A DNA stretch of 64,000 nucleotides from Parvibaculum sp039680535 (GCF_039680535.1 NZ_JBDKSS010000025.1:124001-188000), one strand, 5' to 3'; counted from the stretch's first letter, positions 41,763-50,183 are shown. The notes: generated by a model not told the origin, from the letters alone. A program made the numbers and translations.

Positions 41763-42508
41763 CCGATCACTCCCGCTTCCTTGAGCTTCGAAACAAGCTG
41801 CTCGACAGATTCAACCTTGATGCCGGCCTGACGCTGCGGCGGCTCGGTCACCTTGAGAACCTGAAGGCGCGCCGTGACGTCGACGCCGTAGTCGGCAGGC
41901 GTCTTTTCGTCGATCGGCTTCTTCTTCGCCTTCATGATGTTCGGCAGCGACGCGTAGCGCGGCTCGTTGAGGCGGAGGTCCGCGGTCACGATCGCCGGCA
42001 TGTTGAGCTTCAGCGTCTGCAGGCCGCCGTCGATTTCGCGAGTGAGGATGAGCTTGTCGCCCTCGAACTCGACCTTCGAGGCGAAGGTGCCCTGCGCCCA
42101 GCCGAGAAGGGCGGCGAGCATCTGGCCCGTCTGGTTCGAATCGTCGTCGATCGCCTGCTTGCCAAGAATGACGAGGTCGGGCTTTTCGGCCTCGACGATG
42201 CCCTTCAGGATCTTCGCGACGTTGAGCGGCTCAACCGTCTCATCCGACTTCACGAGGATGCCGCGGTCGGCGCCCATGGCGAGCGCCGTGCGGATCGTCT
42301 CGGTCGACTGAGCGACGCCGATCGACACCGCGACGACTTCCGTCGCTTTGCCCGCTTCCTTCAGACGGACCGCCTCTTCGATGGCGATTTCGTCGAAGGG
42401 ATTCATGGACATCTTCACGTTGGCGAGATCGACGCCCGTCTGATCCGACTTCACGCGGATCTTGACGTTGTAGTCGACCACGCGCTTCACGGGCACGAGG
42501 ACTTTCAT
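41759..42508 (-). CDS. etfB: Electron transfer flavoprotein subunit beta
   Basis: 249 aa. MKVLVPVKRVVDYNVKIRVK, NPFDEIAIEEAVRLKE, LVILGKQAIDDDSNQTGQML and EIDGGLQTLKLNMPAIVTADLRLNEPRY are the conserved AMP-binding beta-subunit features. It heterodimerises with EtfA. The ATG at 42508 is preceded by GGGAG. A promoter with TTGACA lies about 200 bp upstream. Confidence 0.96.
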   Translation of the reverse strand: MKVLVPVKRVVDYNVKIRVKSDQTGVDLANVKMSMNPFDEIAIEEAVRLKEAGKATEVVAVSIGVAQSTETIRTALAMGADRGILVKSDETVEPLNVAKILKGIVEAEKPDLVILGKQAIDDDSNQTGQMLAALLGWAQGTFASKVEFEGDKLILTREIDGGLQTLKLNMPAIVTADLRLNEPRYASLPNIMKAKKKPIDEKTPADYGVDVTARLQVLKVTEPPQRQAGIKVESVEQLVSKLKEAGVIG

Positions 42509-42814
42509 CGAGATAGACTCCCTGGGCGTCGCCTTGGATTTGCGAAGCAAGAATGGCTCACCGCGGCGACGGACTTGGTGTTGAGGTTTCCGGGCCTTCA
42601 ATCCGCTTTCCGGCGTCTCGGAAAGGCGCCTTTCGAGCGGTCACCCATGAAGGGAACGAAGGTCCGGCCACGCGAAAAAAACAGAAGGCCGTTGTTGCGG
42701 TGCGGCAACCTAGAGCCGCCATAAGCCCCTGTCAACGAATAGGGAAAGTGCCGGGCAAGGCATTGGAATGGGGTGAAAACCCCTTTGGCGCCAATGGGTT
42801 GGCTGGCGGCCTGT
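42509..42814 (-). other. 306-bp leader between the cobalamin adenosyltransferase gene and etfB
   Basis: No gene is supported here. It holds the etfB promoter described separately, a GTTGC/GCAAC hairpin near 42691-42706, and an A-run at 42675-42681. The predicted etfB leader is about 190 bases, unusually long for this window. Confidence 0.5.
42707..42735 (-). promoter_or_regulatory. Sigma-70-type promoter for etfB-etfA
   Basis: On the minus strand TTGACA (42730-42735) and TAGGTT (42707-42712) are separated by exactly 17 bases. Transcription would start near 42700. Confidence 0.6.
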
Positions 42815-43408
42815 TCAGCGGTGCGCGCCCGGTGTCCACAGCACGTCGCCCGCCCCACGACCTTCCGGCGCCCAGTTCGCATAACGGGCCGCGACGAAGA
42901 GGAAATCCGACAGGCGATTGAGGTATTTGATCGCCACTTCGTTCACCCCGCCGGGCCCTTCGGCCGCCAGCGCGACGACGAGCCTCTCGGCGCGGCGGCA
43001 GATGGTGCGGGCAAGGTGAAGATGGGCGGCAGCCGCCGTTCCCCCCGGCAGGACGAAGGAGCGCAGCGGCTGAAGATGCCCGTTCAACGCGTCGATTTCC
43101 TGTTCGAGCCGGGTCACCTGCGCCTCGACGATCCGCAGGGGCTCGTAACCGAGCTCGGCGGCGGTCTTGTCCGGCGTCGCGAGATCGGCGCCGAGGTCGA
43201 AAAGGTCGTTCTGGATGCGGGCCAGCATCGCATCGAGCGCGAGGATGCCGCCGGTTTGGAGGCGGGCCACGCCTATCGCGGAGTTGGTTTCGTCCACGGT
43301 GCCGTAGCTCTCGATCCGCAGCGCATGCTTGGGCAGGCGCTCGCCGGTGGCGAGCGCCGTCGTGCCCTTGTCGCCGGTGCGCGTGTAGATCTTGTTGAGC
43401 GTGACCAT
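42815..43408 (-). CDS. pduO: ATP:cob(I)alamin adenosyltransferase (PduO type)
   Basis: 197 aa. The N-terminus KIYTRTGDKGTTALATGERLPK is the ATP-binding signature. SYGTVDETNSAIGVAR, FVLPGGTAAAAHLHLARTICRRAER and YLNRLSDFLFVAARY complete the PduO/MMAB family. It makes adenosylcobalamin, the cofactor needed by Ecm and NrdJ in this window. It starts seven bases after the cytochrome b561 stop. The gene order HIG1, adenosyltransferase, etfB, etfA is familiar from other alphaproteobacteria, but here other genes intervene. Confidence 0.93.
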   Translation of the reverse strand: MVTLNKIYTRTGDKGTTALATGERLPKHALRIESYGTVDETNSAIGVARLQTGGILALDAMLARIQNDLFDLGADLATPDKTAAELGYEPLRIVEAQVTRLEQEIDALNGHLQPLRSFVLPGGTAAAAHLHLARTICRRAERLVVALAAEGPGGVNEVAIKYLNRLSDFLFVAARYANWAPEGRGAGDVLWTPGAHR

Positions 43409-43415
43409 CGGGACT

Positions 43416-43964
43416 TCAGACTTTCGCGAAGGGCAACATGCGCTTCAGCACGCTGTCGTGACGGATGAAGTGATGGTAGAGCGCGGCGCCCGCATGGACC
43501 GCGACCAGCGCCGCGATGATCAGGGCATTGACCTCGTGAAGTTCTTCGGCGAGATCGTGGATCGCCTCGTTCGGCGCGATCTGGAGGCCGAGGACGCCGA
43601 AGGCCTGAAGGTTGAACTTCGACGTCGTTGCGATGGCGAGCCCGATCAGCGGCTGAAGGATGACGAAGAAATAAAGCCCGCGATGCGCGGCCTTGGAGCC
43701 GATGACCTGCCAGCGGGGCAGATCGGCCGGGAGCGCCGGCGCCGGGTGGCGGAGGCGATAGAGGAGGCGCGCGAGCATGAGCACCAGGACGGTGATGCCG
43801 ATGCCGGCGTGAATCTGCATGACGCCCAGGCGTTCCTCCTTCGGCAGGTCTTCGACCGTCCAGCCGCCATAAAGCATCAGCGCGACGAGGACGACGAGCG
43901 TCCAGTGGAATGCTTTTGCAACGCCTGAATAGGGTTGGACATTCGTCATGGTGGCCTCGGACAT
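43416..43964 (-). CDS. Cytochrome b561-type membrane protein
   Basis: 182 aa with four membrane helices. His residues at KAFHWTLVVL, MQIHAGIGI, and VAVHAGAALYHHFI are positioned to hold two b hemes; HRGLYFFVILQPLIG is also typical. Family members shuttle electrons from quinol to periplasmic acceptors or superoxide. The ATG has a strong ribosome site (GGGAGGAAAG). It is followed after 7 bp by pduO. Confidence 0.88.
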   Translation of the reverse strand: MSEATMTNVQPYSGVAKAFHWTLVVLVALMLYGGWTVEDLPKEERLGVMQIHAGIGITVLVLMLARLLYRLRHPAPALPADLPRWQVIGSKAAHRGLYFFVILQPLIGLAIATTSKFNLQAFGVLGLQIAPNEAIHDLAEELHEVNALIIAALVAVHAGAALYHHFIRHDSVLKRMLPFAKV

Positions 43965-44036
43965 GTGTGCTTTCCTCCCTGCTGTTAGGGCAGACTCGCG
44001 CGAGACGGGCCTGCGATCAAGCCCTGCCGTGTCGAA

Positions 44037-44927
44037 TTACGCCTTTCGCCATGAGCGGCGCCATCTGGCGATGGCTTCGCCGATCTCGTGAGGGCTGTCT
44101 TCCTGCAGGAAGTGGTTCCCCCTCACCGTGACTTCCGTCTGGTTCTTCCATGTACGGCAGAATTCGCGCTGCGCGCCGATGAGGATCGCGCCTGGGTCCG
44201 CATTCACGAAAAGCTTCGGGATGTCGGTCGTCGAGAGCCAATCCGCATAGGATTGCACGACGTCGACGACAAAGGCGGGCTCGCCATCGAGCGGAATCTG
44301 GCGCGGCCAGGTGAGCGTCGGGCGGCGGTCCTCTCCGGGTGTGCGGAAGGGGCGGCGATAGACTTCCATTTCCTCCGGCGTCAGCTTGCGGAGGATCGAG
44401 CCCGGCAATACGGCTTCGATGAAGAGATTTTTTTCGAGGATCATCTCCTCGCCCTTGTCGGAGCGGAAGCCCTCGAAGATGCGCCGTGCGGCGGGGTTCC
44501 ACTCGTCCCATGCGAGCGGCCGCACGATCCCTTCCATATAGGCGATGCCTTCCACCGCATTGCGGTGGCGGTTCGCCCAGTCGAAGCCGAGCGCCGAGCC
44601 CCAGTCATGAATGACGAGCGTGACCTTGTCGTGGATGCCGACCGTTTCGAGAAAGGCATCGAGAAAATTGCGATGTTCGCGGAACGTGTAGCGCTCGGGG
44701 CCCGACGGTTCGAGCTTGTCACTGTCGCCCATGCCGATGAGATCCGGCGCGATGCAGCGCCCCTGATCCGCGAGATGCGGCATGACATTGCGCCAGAGAT
44801 AGGAGGATGTCGGATTGCCGTGCAGAAAGACGATGGGATCGCCTGCACCCATCTCGGAATAGGCCATATGCCGGCCCGCGATGTTGACCGTCTTCTTGGG
44901 AAGCTCCGCGGCGGAAATCTCTGTCAT
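44037..44927 (-). CDS. Haloalkane dehalogenase (LinB/DhaA-like, HLD-II)
   Basis: 296 aa, the same length as LinB, with every pentad residue at the same number: halide-stabilising N38 (HGNPTSS) and W109, nucleophile D108 (IHDWGS), acid E132 (YMEGI) and base H272 (GNHFLQEDSP). LIGMGDSDKLEPSGPERY, LTWPRQIPLDGEP and FCRTWKNQTEVTV closely follow the LinB sequence. The enzyme hydrolyses carbon-halogen bonds of haloalkanes to alcohol plus halide; the natural substrate is unknown. The ATG at 44927 has AAGGAGA eight bases upstream. It has no regulator or other dehalogenation genes beside it. Confidence 0.93.
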   Translation of the reverse strand: MTEISAAELPKKTVNIAGRHMAYSEMGAGDPIVFLHGNPTSSYLWRNVMPHLADQGRCIAPDLIGMGDSDKLEPSGPERYTFREHRNFLDAFLETVGIHDKVTLVIHDWGSALGFDWANRHRNAVEGIAYMEGIVRPLAWDEWNPAARRIFEGFRSDKGEEMILEKNLFIEAVLPGSILRKLTPEEMEVYRRPFRTPGEDRRPTLTWPRQIPLDGEPAFVVDVVQSYADWLSTTDIPKLFVNADPGAILIGAQREFCRTWKNQTEVTVRGNHFLQEDSPHEIGEAIARWRRSWRKA

Positions 44928-45016
44928 GGCCGGATTCTCCTTCGCTCCCCTGCGCCCTTTTCCCGAAGGATAGACGCCAGATGACCGCGCAATCAAACCT
45001 GCACATGTGCGCCAAC

Positions 45017-45043
45017 AAAAAAGGGCGCCCGGAGGCGCCCTTT
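45017..45043 (-). terminator. Intrinsic terminator of the PagL-like gene
   Basis: A perfect 10-bp stem AAAGGGCGCC / GGCGCCCTTT (45020-45029 and 45034-45043) with a 4-base loop is followed on the minus strand by a T-run (45017-45022). It lies 20 bp after the PagL-like stop and separates that gene from the dehalogenase. Confidence 0.88.
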
Positions 45044-45062
45044 CCCGCGGCTTTCGCCGAAA

Positions 45063-45608
45063 TCAGAACTTGAAGCCGTAGCGCACACCGATGTCGGTGA
45101 GGCCGGGATTGGCGTCGCAGAGGCTCGCATTCGACATGTGGTCGACGGTGAGCATCAGGCTCGAATGCTCGTCGAAGCGGTAGCCGATCGACGCGCTCTC
45201 GTGGAACATGGCGCGGCAGCCGAGGTTGAGCTTCGTGCTCGTCTCGTGATCCGTCTCGCCGTTGTGGATGGCGCCGCCGAACGTGCCTTCGACGAAAAGC
45301 GACTTCGTGAAGTCGTAGTCCCAGGCGAGGCCCGCATAGGCGATGCTGGTGCCGTTGCCGGTGTTGATGTTCGCGCCGATGATCGGACGCGGCGCCCATG
45401 CCCATTCGAGGAAGGTCGGCGTCTTGAAGAGAACCTCGGCGTTGATGTCCGGATTGCTCGTTTCGTGGCGCGTCGCGAACAGGTCGGTATTGTGGTCGTA
45501 GACGCCCACACGCAATTCGTCGACCCAATCGGCCGCCTGCGTCGGCGCACACAGAGCCATAAAGGCGGTCGCCGCCATGGCGGCCGTCAGAAGCTTGCTC
45601 TTCAGCAC
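45063..45608 (-). CDS. PagL-like lipid A 3-O-deacylase / acyloxyacyl hydrolase
   Basis: About 181 aa. A signal peptide (LKSKLLTAAMAATAFMALCAPTQA in the precursor) precedes an eight-strand outer-membrane barrel. VDHMSNASLCDANPGLTDIG and the C-terminal VRYGFKF match the PagL region that holds the catalytic His and Ser; the C-terminal Phe is typical of outer-membrane proteins. PagL removes the 3-O acyl chain of lipid A. I chose GTG at 45608 because AAGGGG lies six bases upstream; ATGs at 45623 and 45626 are alternatives. It has its own terminator. Confidence 0.8.
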   Translation of the reverse strand: MLKSKLLTAAMAATAFMALCAPTQAADWVDELRVGVYDHNTDLFATRHETSNPDINAEVLFKTPTFLEWAWAPRPIIGANINTGNGTSIAYAGLAWDYDFTKSLFVEGTFGGAIHNGETDHETSTKLNLGCRAMFHESASIGYRFDEHSSLMLTVDHMSNASLCDANPGLTDIGVRYGFKF

Positions 45609-45659
45609 GATATTCCCCTTCATCATCGCCGTCTCTCGACGGCTTCCCGTAACTCGGAC

Positions 45660-45675
45660 CTGCCGCAAAATAACC
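45660..45675. other. Short A+T-rich leader of the PagL-like gene
   Basis: The 175 bp between the HIG1 stop and the PagL-like start contain A+T-rich tracts (for example AAAATAACCC at 45666-45675), consistent with a promoter. No clear -35/-10 pair is seen. Confidence 0.25.
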
Positions 45676-45783
45676 CAGTTTCAAACCGGATAGATATCTC
45701 CAGACAAAATCTAGCCGGACTGTTGCCGATTTGTCGCTAGTTATGTCTGGAACCGACGCAGCGCGTTACCCCGATTTCGGGGG

Positions 45784-45975
45784 TCAGCGCGTCGTGAAGT
45801 AGAGGGCGCCCATCAGGAAGACGATGGCCACAAATTGCAGAATGACGCGCCAGCGCATCAGCGTCTGCGATTGGGATGGGGACCCGCCGCGCATCATGTT
45901 GAAGAGGCCGAGGGCGAGCACCAGGGCCACGGCGGCCATGGCGATCGGACCGAGATAGCTGAAAAGCTGCTCCAC
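45784..45975 (-). CDS. Small HIG1-domain twin-transmembrane protein
   Basis: 63 aa with two membrane helices (PIAMAAVALVLALGLFNMM and ILQFVAIVFLMGALYF) joined by a loop ending SQTLMRWRV. This is the bacterial HIG1/twin-transmembrane family, related to mitochondrial factors that modulate respiratory complexes. It starts with GTG at 45975 (AAGGAACGC upstream), 24 bp after the mcd stop, so it is probably co-transcribed with mcd. Confidence 0.85.
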   Translation of the reverse strand: MEQLFSYLGPIAMAAVALVLALGLFNMMRGGSPSQSQTLMRWRVILQFVAIVFLMGALYFTTR

Positions 45976-45999
45976 AATGCGTTCCTTCGCTTGATTGTC

Positions 46000-47685
46000 C
46001 TAGTTGCCGCCTTCGAGAAGGCGGCGGGCGATGACCTGGGCCTGGATTTCGGCCGCGCCCTCGAAGATGTTGAGAATGCGCGCGTCGCAGAGCACGCGGC
46101 TGACCGGATATTCGAGCGCGAAGCCGTTGCCGCCGTGAATCTGCAACGCATTATCGGCTGCTGCCCAGGCAACGCGGGCGCCGAGAAGCTTCGCCATGCC
46201 GGCTTCAAGGTCGCAACGCCGTCCGCCATCCTTCTCGCGCGCGGCGTGATAGGTGAGCTGGCGGGCGACGAGGATCTCGACGGCCATCATCACGAGCTTT
46301 CCCGAGACGCGCGGGAAGCTGAAGATCGGCTTGCCGAACTGGATGCGCTCCTGCGCGTATTTGAGGCCGAGTTCGAGGGCGGCCTGTGCGACGCCGATGG
46401 CGCGGGCGGCCGTCTGGATGCGGGCGCTTTCGAAGGTCTGCATCAGCTGCTTGAAGCCCTGACCTTCTTCGCCGCCGAGCAGGTTTTCGGCCTTCACCTC
46501 GAAATCGTCGAAGCCGATCTCGAATTCCTTCATGCCGCGATAGCCGAGCACACGGATCTCGCCGCCGGTCATGCCCTCGGCCGGGAAGGGATTTGCGTCG
46601 TCGCCACGCGGTTTTTCCGCAAGCAGCATCGACAGGCCCTTGTAGCCCGGCGCGTCGCTGGTGCGGCAGAGAAGCGTCATCACGTCGGCACGGGCGGCAT
46701 GCGTGATCCAGGTCTTGTTGCCGGTGACGCGGTAGACATCGCCATCGCGGCGGCCGCGCGTTCTGAGGCTCGCAAGGTCCGAGCCGGTATTGGGTTCGGT
46801 GAAGACGGCGGTCGGCAGGATTTCACCGCTTGCGATCTTCGGCAGCCACTTCGCCTTCTGCTCCGGGGTGCCGCCGCCGAGGATCAGTTCCGCCGCGATC
46901 TCGGAGCGCGTGCCAAGCGAGCCCACGCCGATATAGCCGCGCGACAGCTCTTCCGAGACGACGCACATCGATTCCTTGCCGAGGCCGAGGCCGCCGAATT
47001 CTTCCGGAATCGTCAGGCCGAAGACGCCAAGCTCCGCCATCTTCGCGATGACGTCGAGCGGGATGTATTCGTCCTTTAGATGCCAGTCATGGGCGTAAGG
47101 CACGACTTCTGCGTCGGCGAAGCGCCGCATCTGGTCGCGGATCTGTTCATAGGTATCTTCAAGGCCCGCATCGCCGAAGCTTGAGGCGCCCGCGTTCCCG
47201 GCGATCAGGGCGGCGAGACGCGCGCGCACTTCCGCGGTGTTGCCGGCCGCGATCAGGGCGCGGACATCGGCCGTGTGGAAGGCGGCATGATCGGCCTCGG
47301 AGATGCCGAGATCCTGCGGACGGACGATCTCGCCCTGGCTCATCGGAATGCCGCCGGAAAGCTGCGAGAGATATTCGCCGAAGGCGACCTGAACGATCAG
47401 CGCTTCGATCTCGCCGAAGCGTCCTTCCTCCGTCATGCGCGCGGCATAGGCGGCGAGCTGGCGCAGACCCTCGACATAGGTCGCCATCCAGGAGAGGCCG
47501 TGCGCCGCGAACTGCTCGCGCTCGATCAGCGCCGCCGAAATCTTGCCGTCATGGCTCACCTTCAGCGCCACAGCCGCCTTGGCCTTCGCAAGCAGGGTTT
47601 CGGCGCTCGTGGCCGCTCCCTCGGTCAGGGACAGGAGATTGCCAGGGACAAGCGTCTTGGTGGTGGCGTTGGCGGTGTTGCTCAT
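46000..47685 (-). CDS. mcd: (2S)-Methylsuccinyl-CoA dehydrogenase
   Basis: 561 aa acyl-CoA dehydrogenase. A roughly 150-residue N-terminal extension (YVEGLRQLAAYAARMTEEGRFGEIE) is typical of Mcd and absent from ordinary 380-residue enzymes. The catalytic domain has LTIPEEFGGLGLGKESMCVV, AVFTEPNTGSDLASLRTR, GNKTWITHAARAD and the C-terminal ILNIFEGAAEIQAQVIARRLL with the catalytic Glu. Mcd oxidises methylsuccinyl-CoA to mesaconyl-CoA in the ethylmalonyl-CoA pathway and gives electrons to ETF. ccr and ecm lie within 9 kb, which supports the call. The ATG is at 47685. Confidence 0.9.
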   Translation of the reverse strand: MSNTANATTKTLVPGNLLSLTEGAATSAETLLAKAKAAVALKVSHDGKISAALIEREQFAAHGLSWMATYVEGLRQLAAYAARMTEEGRFGEIEALIVQVAFGEYLSQLSGGIPMSQGEIVRPQDLGISEADHAAFHTADVRALIAAGNTAEVRARLAALIAGNAGASSFGDAGLEDTYEQIRDQMRRFADAEVVPYAHDWHLKDEYIPLDVIAKMAELGVFGLTIPEEFGGLGLGKESMCVVSEELSRGYIGVGSLGTRSEIAAELILGGGTPEQKAKWLPKIASGEILPTAVFTEPNTGSDLASLRTRGRRDGDVYRVTGNKTWITHAARADVMTLLCRTSDAPGYKGLSMLLAEKPRGDDANPFPAEGMTGGEIRVLGYRGMKEFEIGFDDFEVKAENLLGGEEGQGFKQLMQTFESARIQTAARAIGVAQAALELGLKYAQERIQFGKPIFSFPRVSGKLVMMAVEILVARQLTYHAAREKDGGRRCDLEAGMAKLLGARVAWAAADNALQIHGGNGFALEYPVSRVLCDARILNIFEGAAEIQAQVIARRLLEGGN

Positions 47686-47913
47686 GGGCGGTACTCGCAA
47701 GGGCTGGCAGGCGGGCTCAGGGGACGGCGCCTTGATGAGCGCAAGGAAGGGGATCGGCTCGGGCGGTGCGTCCAGGGGACTATATAGCCCGAAGAACCGG
47801 ACCCGGCCAGCGCATGTGCGAAGGCCGCCCAAGGTCACAAAACTATGCTTGGCGCGCGGCGGCGGTTGCCGTCAGACTGTCCTCTTCTGAAACATGGCTG
47901 TGGGGGCTATTTC

Positions 47914-48717
47914 ATGAAGGCGGTCGCTTTTTTCCTGCTCCGGTTCGTCACCGGACTTTACCTGCTCGCCTGGTCGGCGCTGAAGCTGACCGATACGGGG
48001 AGCGCAATCGGGATTTCGGACAAGCTCTATTGGGGGCTGTTCAGCAATCCGGTCGTGCAGCATGGGCTCGGCGCGCTGGGGGGCGTGCTCGGGCTTTTCG
48101 TCATTCTCGGCTTTCTGCGCGGCTTTACCTATCTCGCTCAGGCATTGGTCCTGGCGCTCGGTGTCGGCGTGCTGGCGAAGGCCAGTGCCCTACCTGTCGA
48201 TCTCGCGAGCGGCATCGATCTGGCGACGGCGCTCACGCCCTATCTCGCTCTGCTCGTCGCCGCCATCGCGCCGCTGTTCGCCAAGGGGGATGACCTTCTA
48301 TCGCTCGATGTCTTTCTGGCCTGGGCCGAGCGCCGGCTGGGGCGCGACGAGCGGGCCGCTCCGGCAGTGACGGCTGCCGCGGCCGAAGAGGTCGGTGAGC
48401 ATGACGAGCCGGTTTACGAAGAGCCGCTCTATGAGGAGCCGGTGCATGAGGAACCGGTTTACGAGCCGGTTCAGGAAGAGGCCGTGCATGCCGAAGAGCC
48501 GGTTGCGGAGGCTGTCGCTTCCGAAGATGTTCACGCCGAGCCTGTGGCGGAAGTGGAGACGGCTCCCGAACCGACGCATGTGGAGCCGGTGATCGAGGAA
48601 GCGCCCGCGATTGCCGAACCTCTGGCTGTGGAGCAGGCGCCTGAAGACCCCTCGGTCGAGGAACTCGCCGCCGTCGAGGCGCAGAAGCACGAAGCTGCCG
48701 CGCCGACGGTGCATTGA
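47914..48717 (+). CDS. DoxX-like membrane protein with acidic repeat tail
   Basis: 267 aa. Residues 1-125 contain four membrane helices in a DoxX-like arrangement (FFLLRFVTGLYLLAWSALKL, then GVLGLFVILGFLRGF). Residues 150-267 are a Glu/Pro/Val-rich tail with degenerate EEPVYEEP-type repeats, visible as tandem DNA repeats near 48408-48480. The tail is strongly acidic and probably disordered. It is divergent from mcd. The function is unknown; DoxX relatives take part in thiosulfate oxidation or redox membrane complexes. Confidence 0.75.
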   Translation: MKAVAFFLLRFVTGLYLLAWSALKLTDTGSAIGISDKLYWGLFSNPVVQHGLGALGGVLGLFVILGFLRGFTYLAQALVLALGVGVLAKASALPVDLASGIDLATALTPYLALLVAAIAPLFAKGDDLLSLDVFLAWAERRLGRDERAAPAVTAAAAEEVGEHDEPVYEEPLYEEPVHEEPVYEPVQEEAVHAEEPVAEAVASEDVHAEPVAEVETAPEPTHVEPVIEEAPAIAEPLAVEQAPEDPSVEELAAVEAQKHEAAAPTVH

Positions 48718-48738
48718 TGGATTGCGGGAGGCGAGCCT

Positions 48739-49623
48739 TTAGAGGTTCGCCTCCGGCGGAATCCTGAGCGGGATCTTCAGGTAGCGCTGCCCGTTCGCTT
48801 CGGCCTGCGGCAACTGGCCCGCGCGGATATTGACCTGAACGGCGGGAAGCAGCAGCACCGGCGCGGCAAGCGCAGCGTCGCGCGTCTCGCGCATGGCGAC
48901 ATAGTCGTCCTCGCTCACGCCGTCATGGATATGGATGTTGCGCGCGCGTTCCTCCGCGACGCTGGTCTCCCACGCATAGGTGTCGCGGCCCGGCGCCTTG
49001 TAGTCATGGCACATGAAGAGCCGCGTCTCGGGCGGAAACGAGAGCAGCCTTTTGATTGAGCGGTAGAGAGTGCGCGCATCGCCGCCGGGGAAGTCGGTCC
49101 GGGCGGTGCCATAGTCCGGCATGAACAGCGTGTCGCCAACGAAGACCGCATCGCCGATCCGGTAGGCGATGCAGGCCGGCGTATGGCCCGGCGTCGCCAG
49201 AACTTCGAAATGGCTTTGGCCGAGCGGAATTTTGTCGCCATCGGCGAAGAGCGCGTCGAATTCGCGCCCGTCCGAAGGCGCAATTTGGCCGAAGAGCTGC
49301 CCGAAGACTTTCTGCACCTTGCCGATATCGGCGCCGATACCGGTCTTCGCGCCCGTCTTCGCCTTCAGATAAGCGTCGGCAGAGAGATGGTCCGCATGGG
49401 CATGGGTCTCGAGAATCCATTCAACCTTTGCGCCGGTTTCCTCGACGGCCGCGAGAAGCCTGTCTGCGCTGGCGGTCGTGACCTTGCCCGATTTCGGGTC
49501 GTAATCGAGCACGGGGTCGATGATTGCCGCCGCGCCCGTCGCGGGATCGCGCACGAGATAGGTCACGGTGAAGGTCGTTTCGTCGAAAAAGGCCCTGATG
49601 TCGGCTCTCTGCTCTGCGGGCAT
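48739..49623 (-). CDS. Metallo-beta-lactamase-fold persulfide dioxygenase (Blh/ETHE1-like)
   Basis: 294 aa. The metal motif THAHADHLSADAYLK (about residue 65), ATPGHTPACIAYR, FVGDTLFMPDYGTARTDFPGGDA and LFMCHDYKAPGR follow the ETHE1/Blh persulfide dioxygenase pattern, which oxidises glutathione persulfide to sulfite. Divergent rhodanese and TauE/SafE exporter genes complete a sulfide-detoxification set like the bigR regulon. The ATG at 49623 follows AAGGATCAGAAC. A dyad suited to an ArsR-type repressor lies just upstream. Confidence 0.87.
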   Translation of the reverse strand: MPAEQRADIRAFFDETTFTVTYLVRDPATGAAAIIDPVLDYDPKSGKVTTASADRLLAAVEETGAKVEWILETHAHADHLSADAYLKAKTGAKTGIGADIGKVQKVFGQLFGQIAPSDGREFDALFADGDKIPLGQSHFEVLATPGHTPACIAYRIGDAVFVGDTLFMPDYGTARTDFPGGDARTLYRSIKRLLSFPPETRLFMCHDYKAPGRDTYAWETSVAEERARNIHIHDGVSEDDYVAMRETRDAALAAPVLLLPAVQVNIRAGQLPQAEANGQRYLKIPLRIPPEANL

Positions 49624-49659
49624 GTTCTGATCCTTCGTGGCTTCGTACCTTGACAATAT

Positions 49660-49675
49660 ATTAGTTTTATCTAAT
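49660..49675. promoter_or_regulatory. ATTAG-N6-CTAAT dyad in the sulfur-gene promoter
   Basis: ATTAG (49660-49664) and CTAAT (49671-49675) form an inverted repeat in the A+T-rich 87-bp divergent intergenic region. TTGACA at 49650-49655 may be a -35 for the rhodanese direction. The location fits an operator for a BigR/SqrR-like persulfide sensor, although no such gene is adjacent. Confidence 0.5.
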
Positions 49676-49710
49676 TTAACAAGGTCTGTTGACCGCAAGA
49701 GGTTGCCGCC

Positions 49711-50172
49711 ATGGCGCTCAAGACCATTTCGCCCTCGAAGGCCAGGAAGCTTATCGGCCGGGGCGCGCTTGTCGTCGACGTTCGCGAGCGCGGCGAGTTC
49801 GCGCGCGAGCATATAGAAGGCGCGCGCAATGAGCCGCTGTCCAGCCTGGGGCGCATCGAACAGCCGGACCCCGGCGCGGTCATCATCTATCATTGCAAGT
49901 CAGGCATGCGGACGCGCGCAAGCGCGAAGAAGCTCGAAGAGGCCGCGAATTGCGAAGCCTTCATTCTCGAAGGCGGGATCGATGCCTGGAAGGCGACGGG
50001 CCTTCCCGTCGTCAAGGGGAGCGGCGACGAGGCGGCGCACCAGATGCAGATCGTCGGGCTGAGCGTGGTCTTCATCGGCGTCGCGCTCGGCATGTCCGTC
50101 AATCCCGCGTTCTATGCGTTGGCTGCGGCGGCGGCCGTCTGGCTCATCCTGAGCCTTTTCCGGCGCGGCTGA
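49711..50172 (+). CDS. Rhodanese-domain protein with C-terminal membrane segment
   Basis: 153 aa. The rhodanese domain spans residues 1-100 (VVDVRERGEFAREHIEGARN), with active-site Cys in YHCKSGMRTRAS and FILEGGIDAWKATGLP. One or two membrane helices follow (VGLSVVFIGVALGM, then AFYALAAAAAVWLILSLF), as in DUF2892-fused rhodaneses. It moves sulfane sulfur, probably thiosulfate or persulfide linked, near the membrane. It is 11 bp upstream of the exporter. Confidence 0.88.
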   Translation: MALKTISPSKARKLIGRGALVVDVRERGEFAREHIEGARNEPLSSLGRIEQPDPGAVIIYHCKSGMRTRASAKKLEEAANCEAFILEGGIDAWKATGLPVVKGSGDEAAHQMQIVGLSVVFIGVALGMSVNPAFYALAAAAAVWLILSLFRRG

Positions 50173-50183
50173 CGGAGGTGGAA

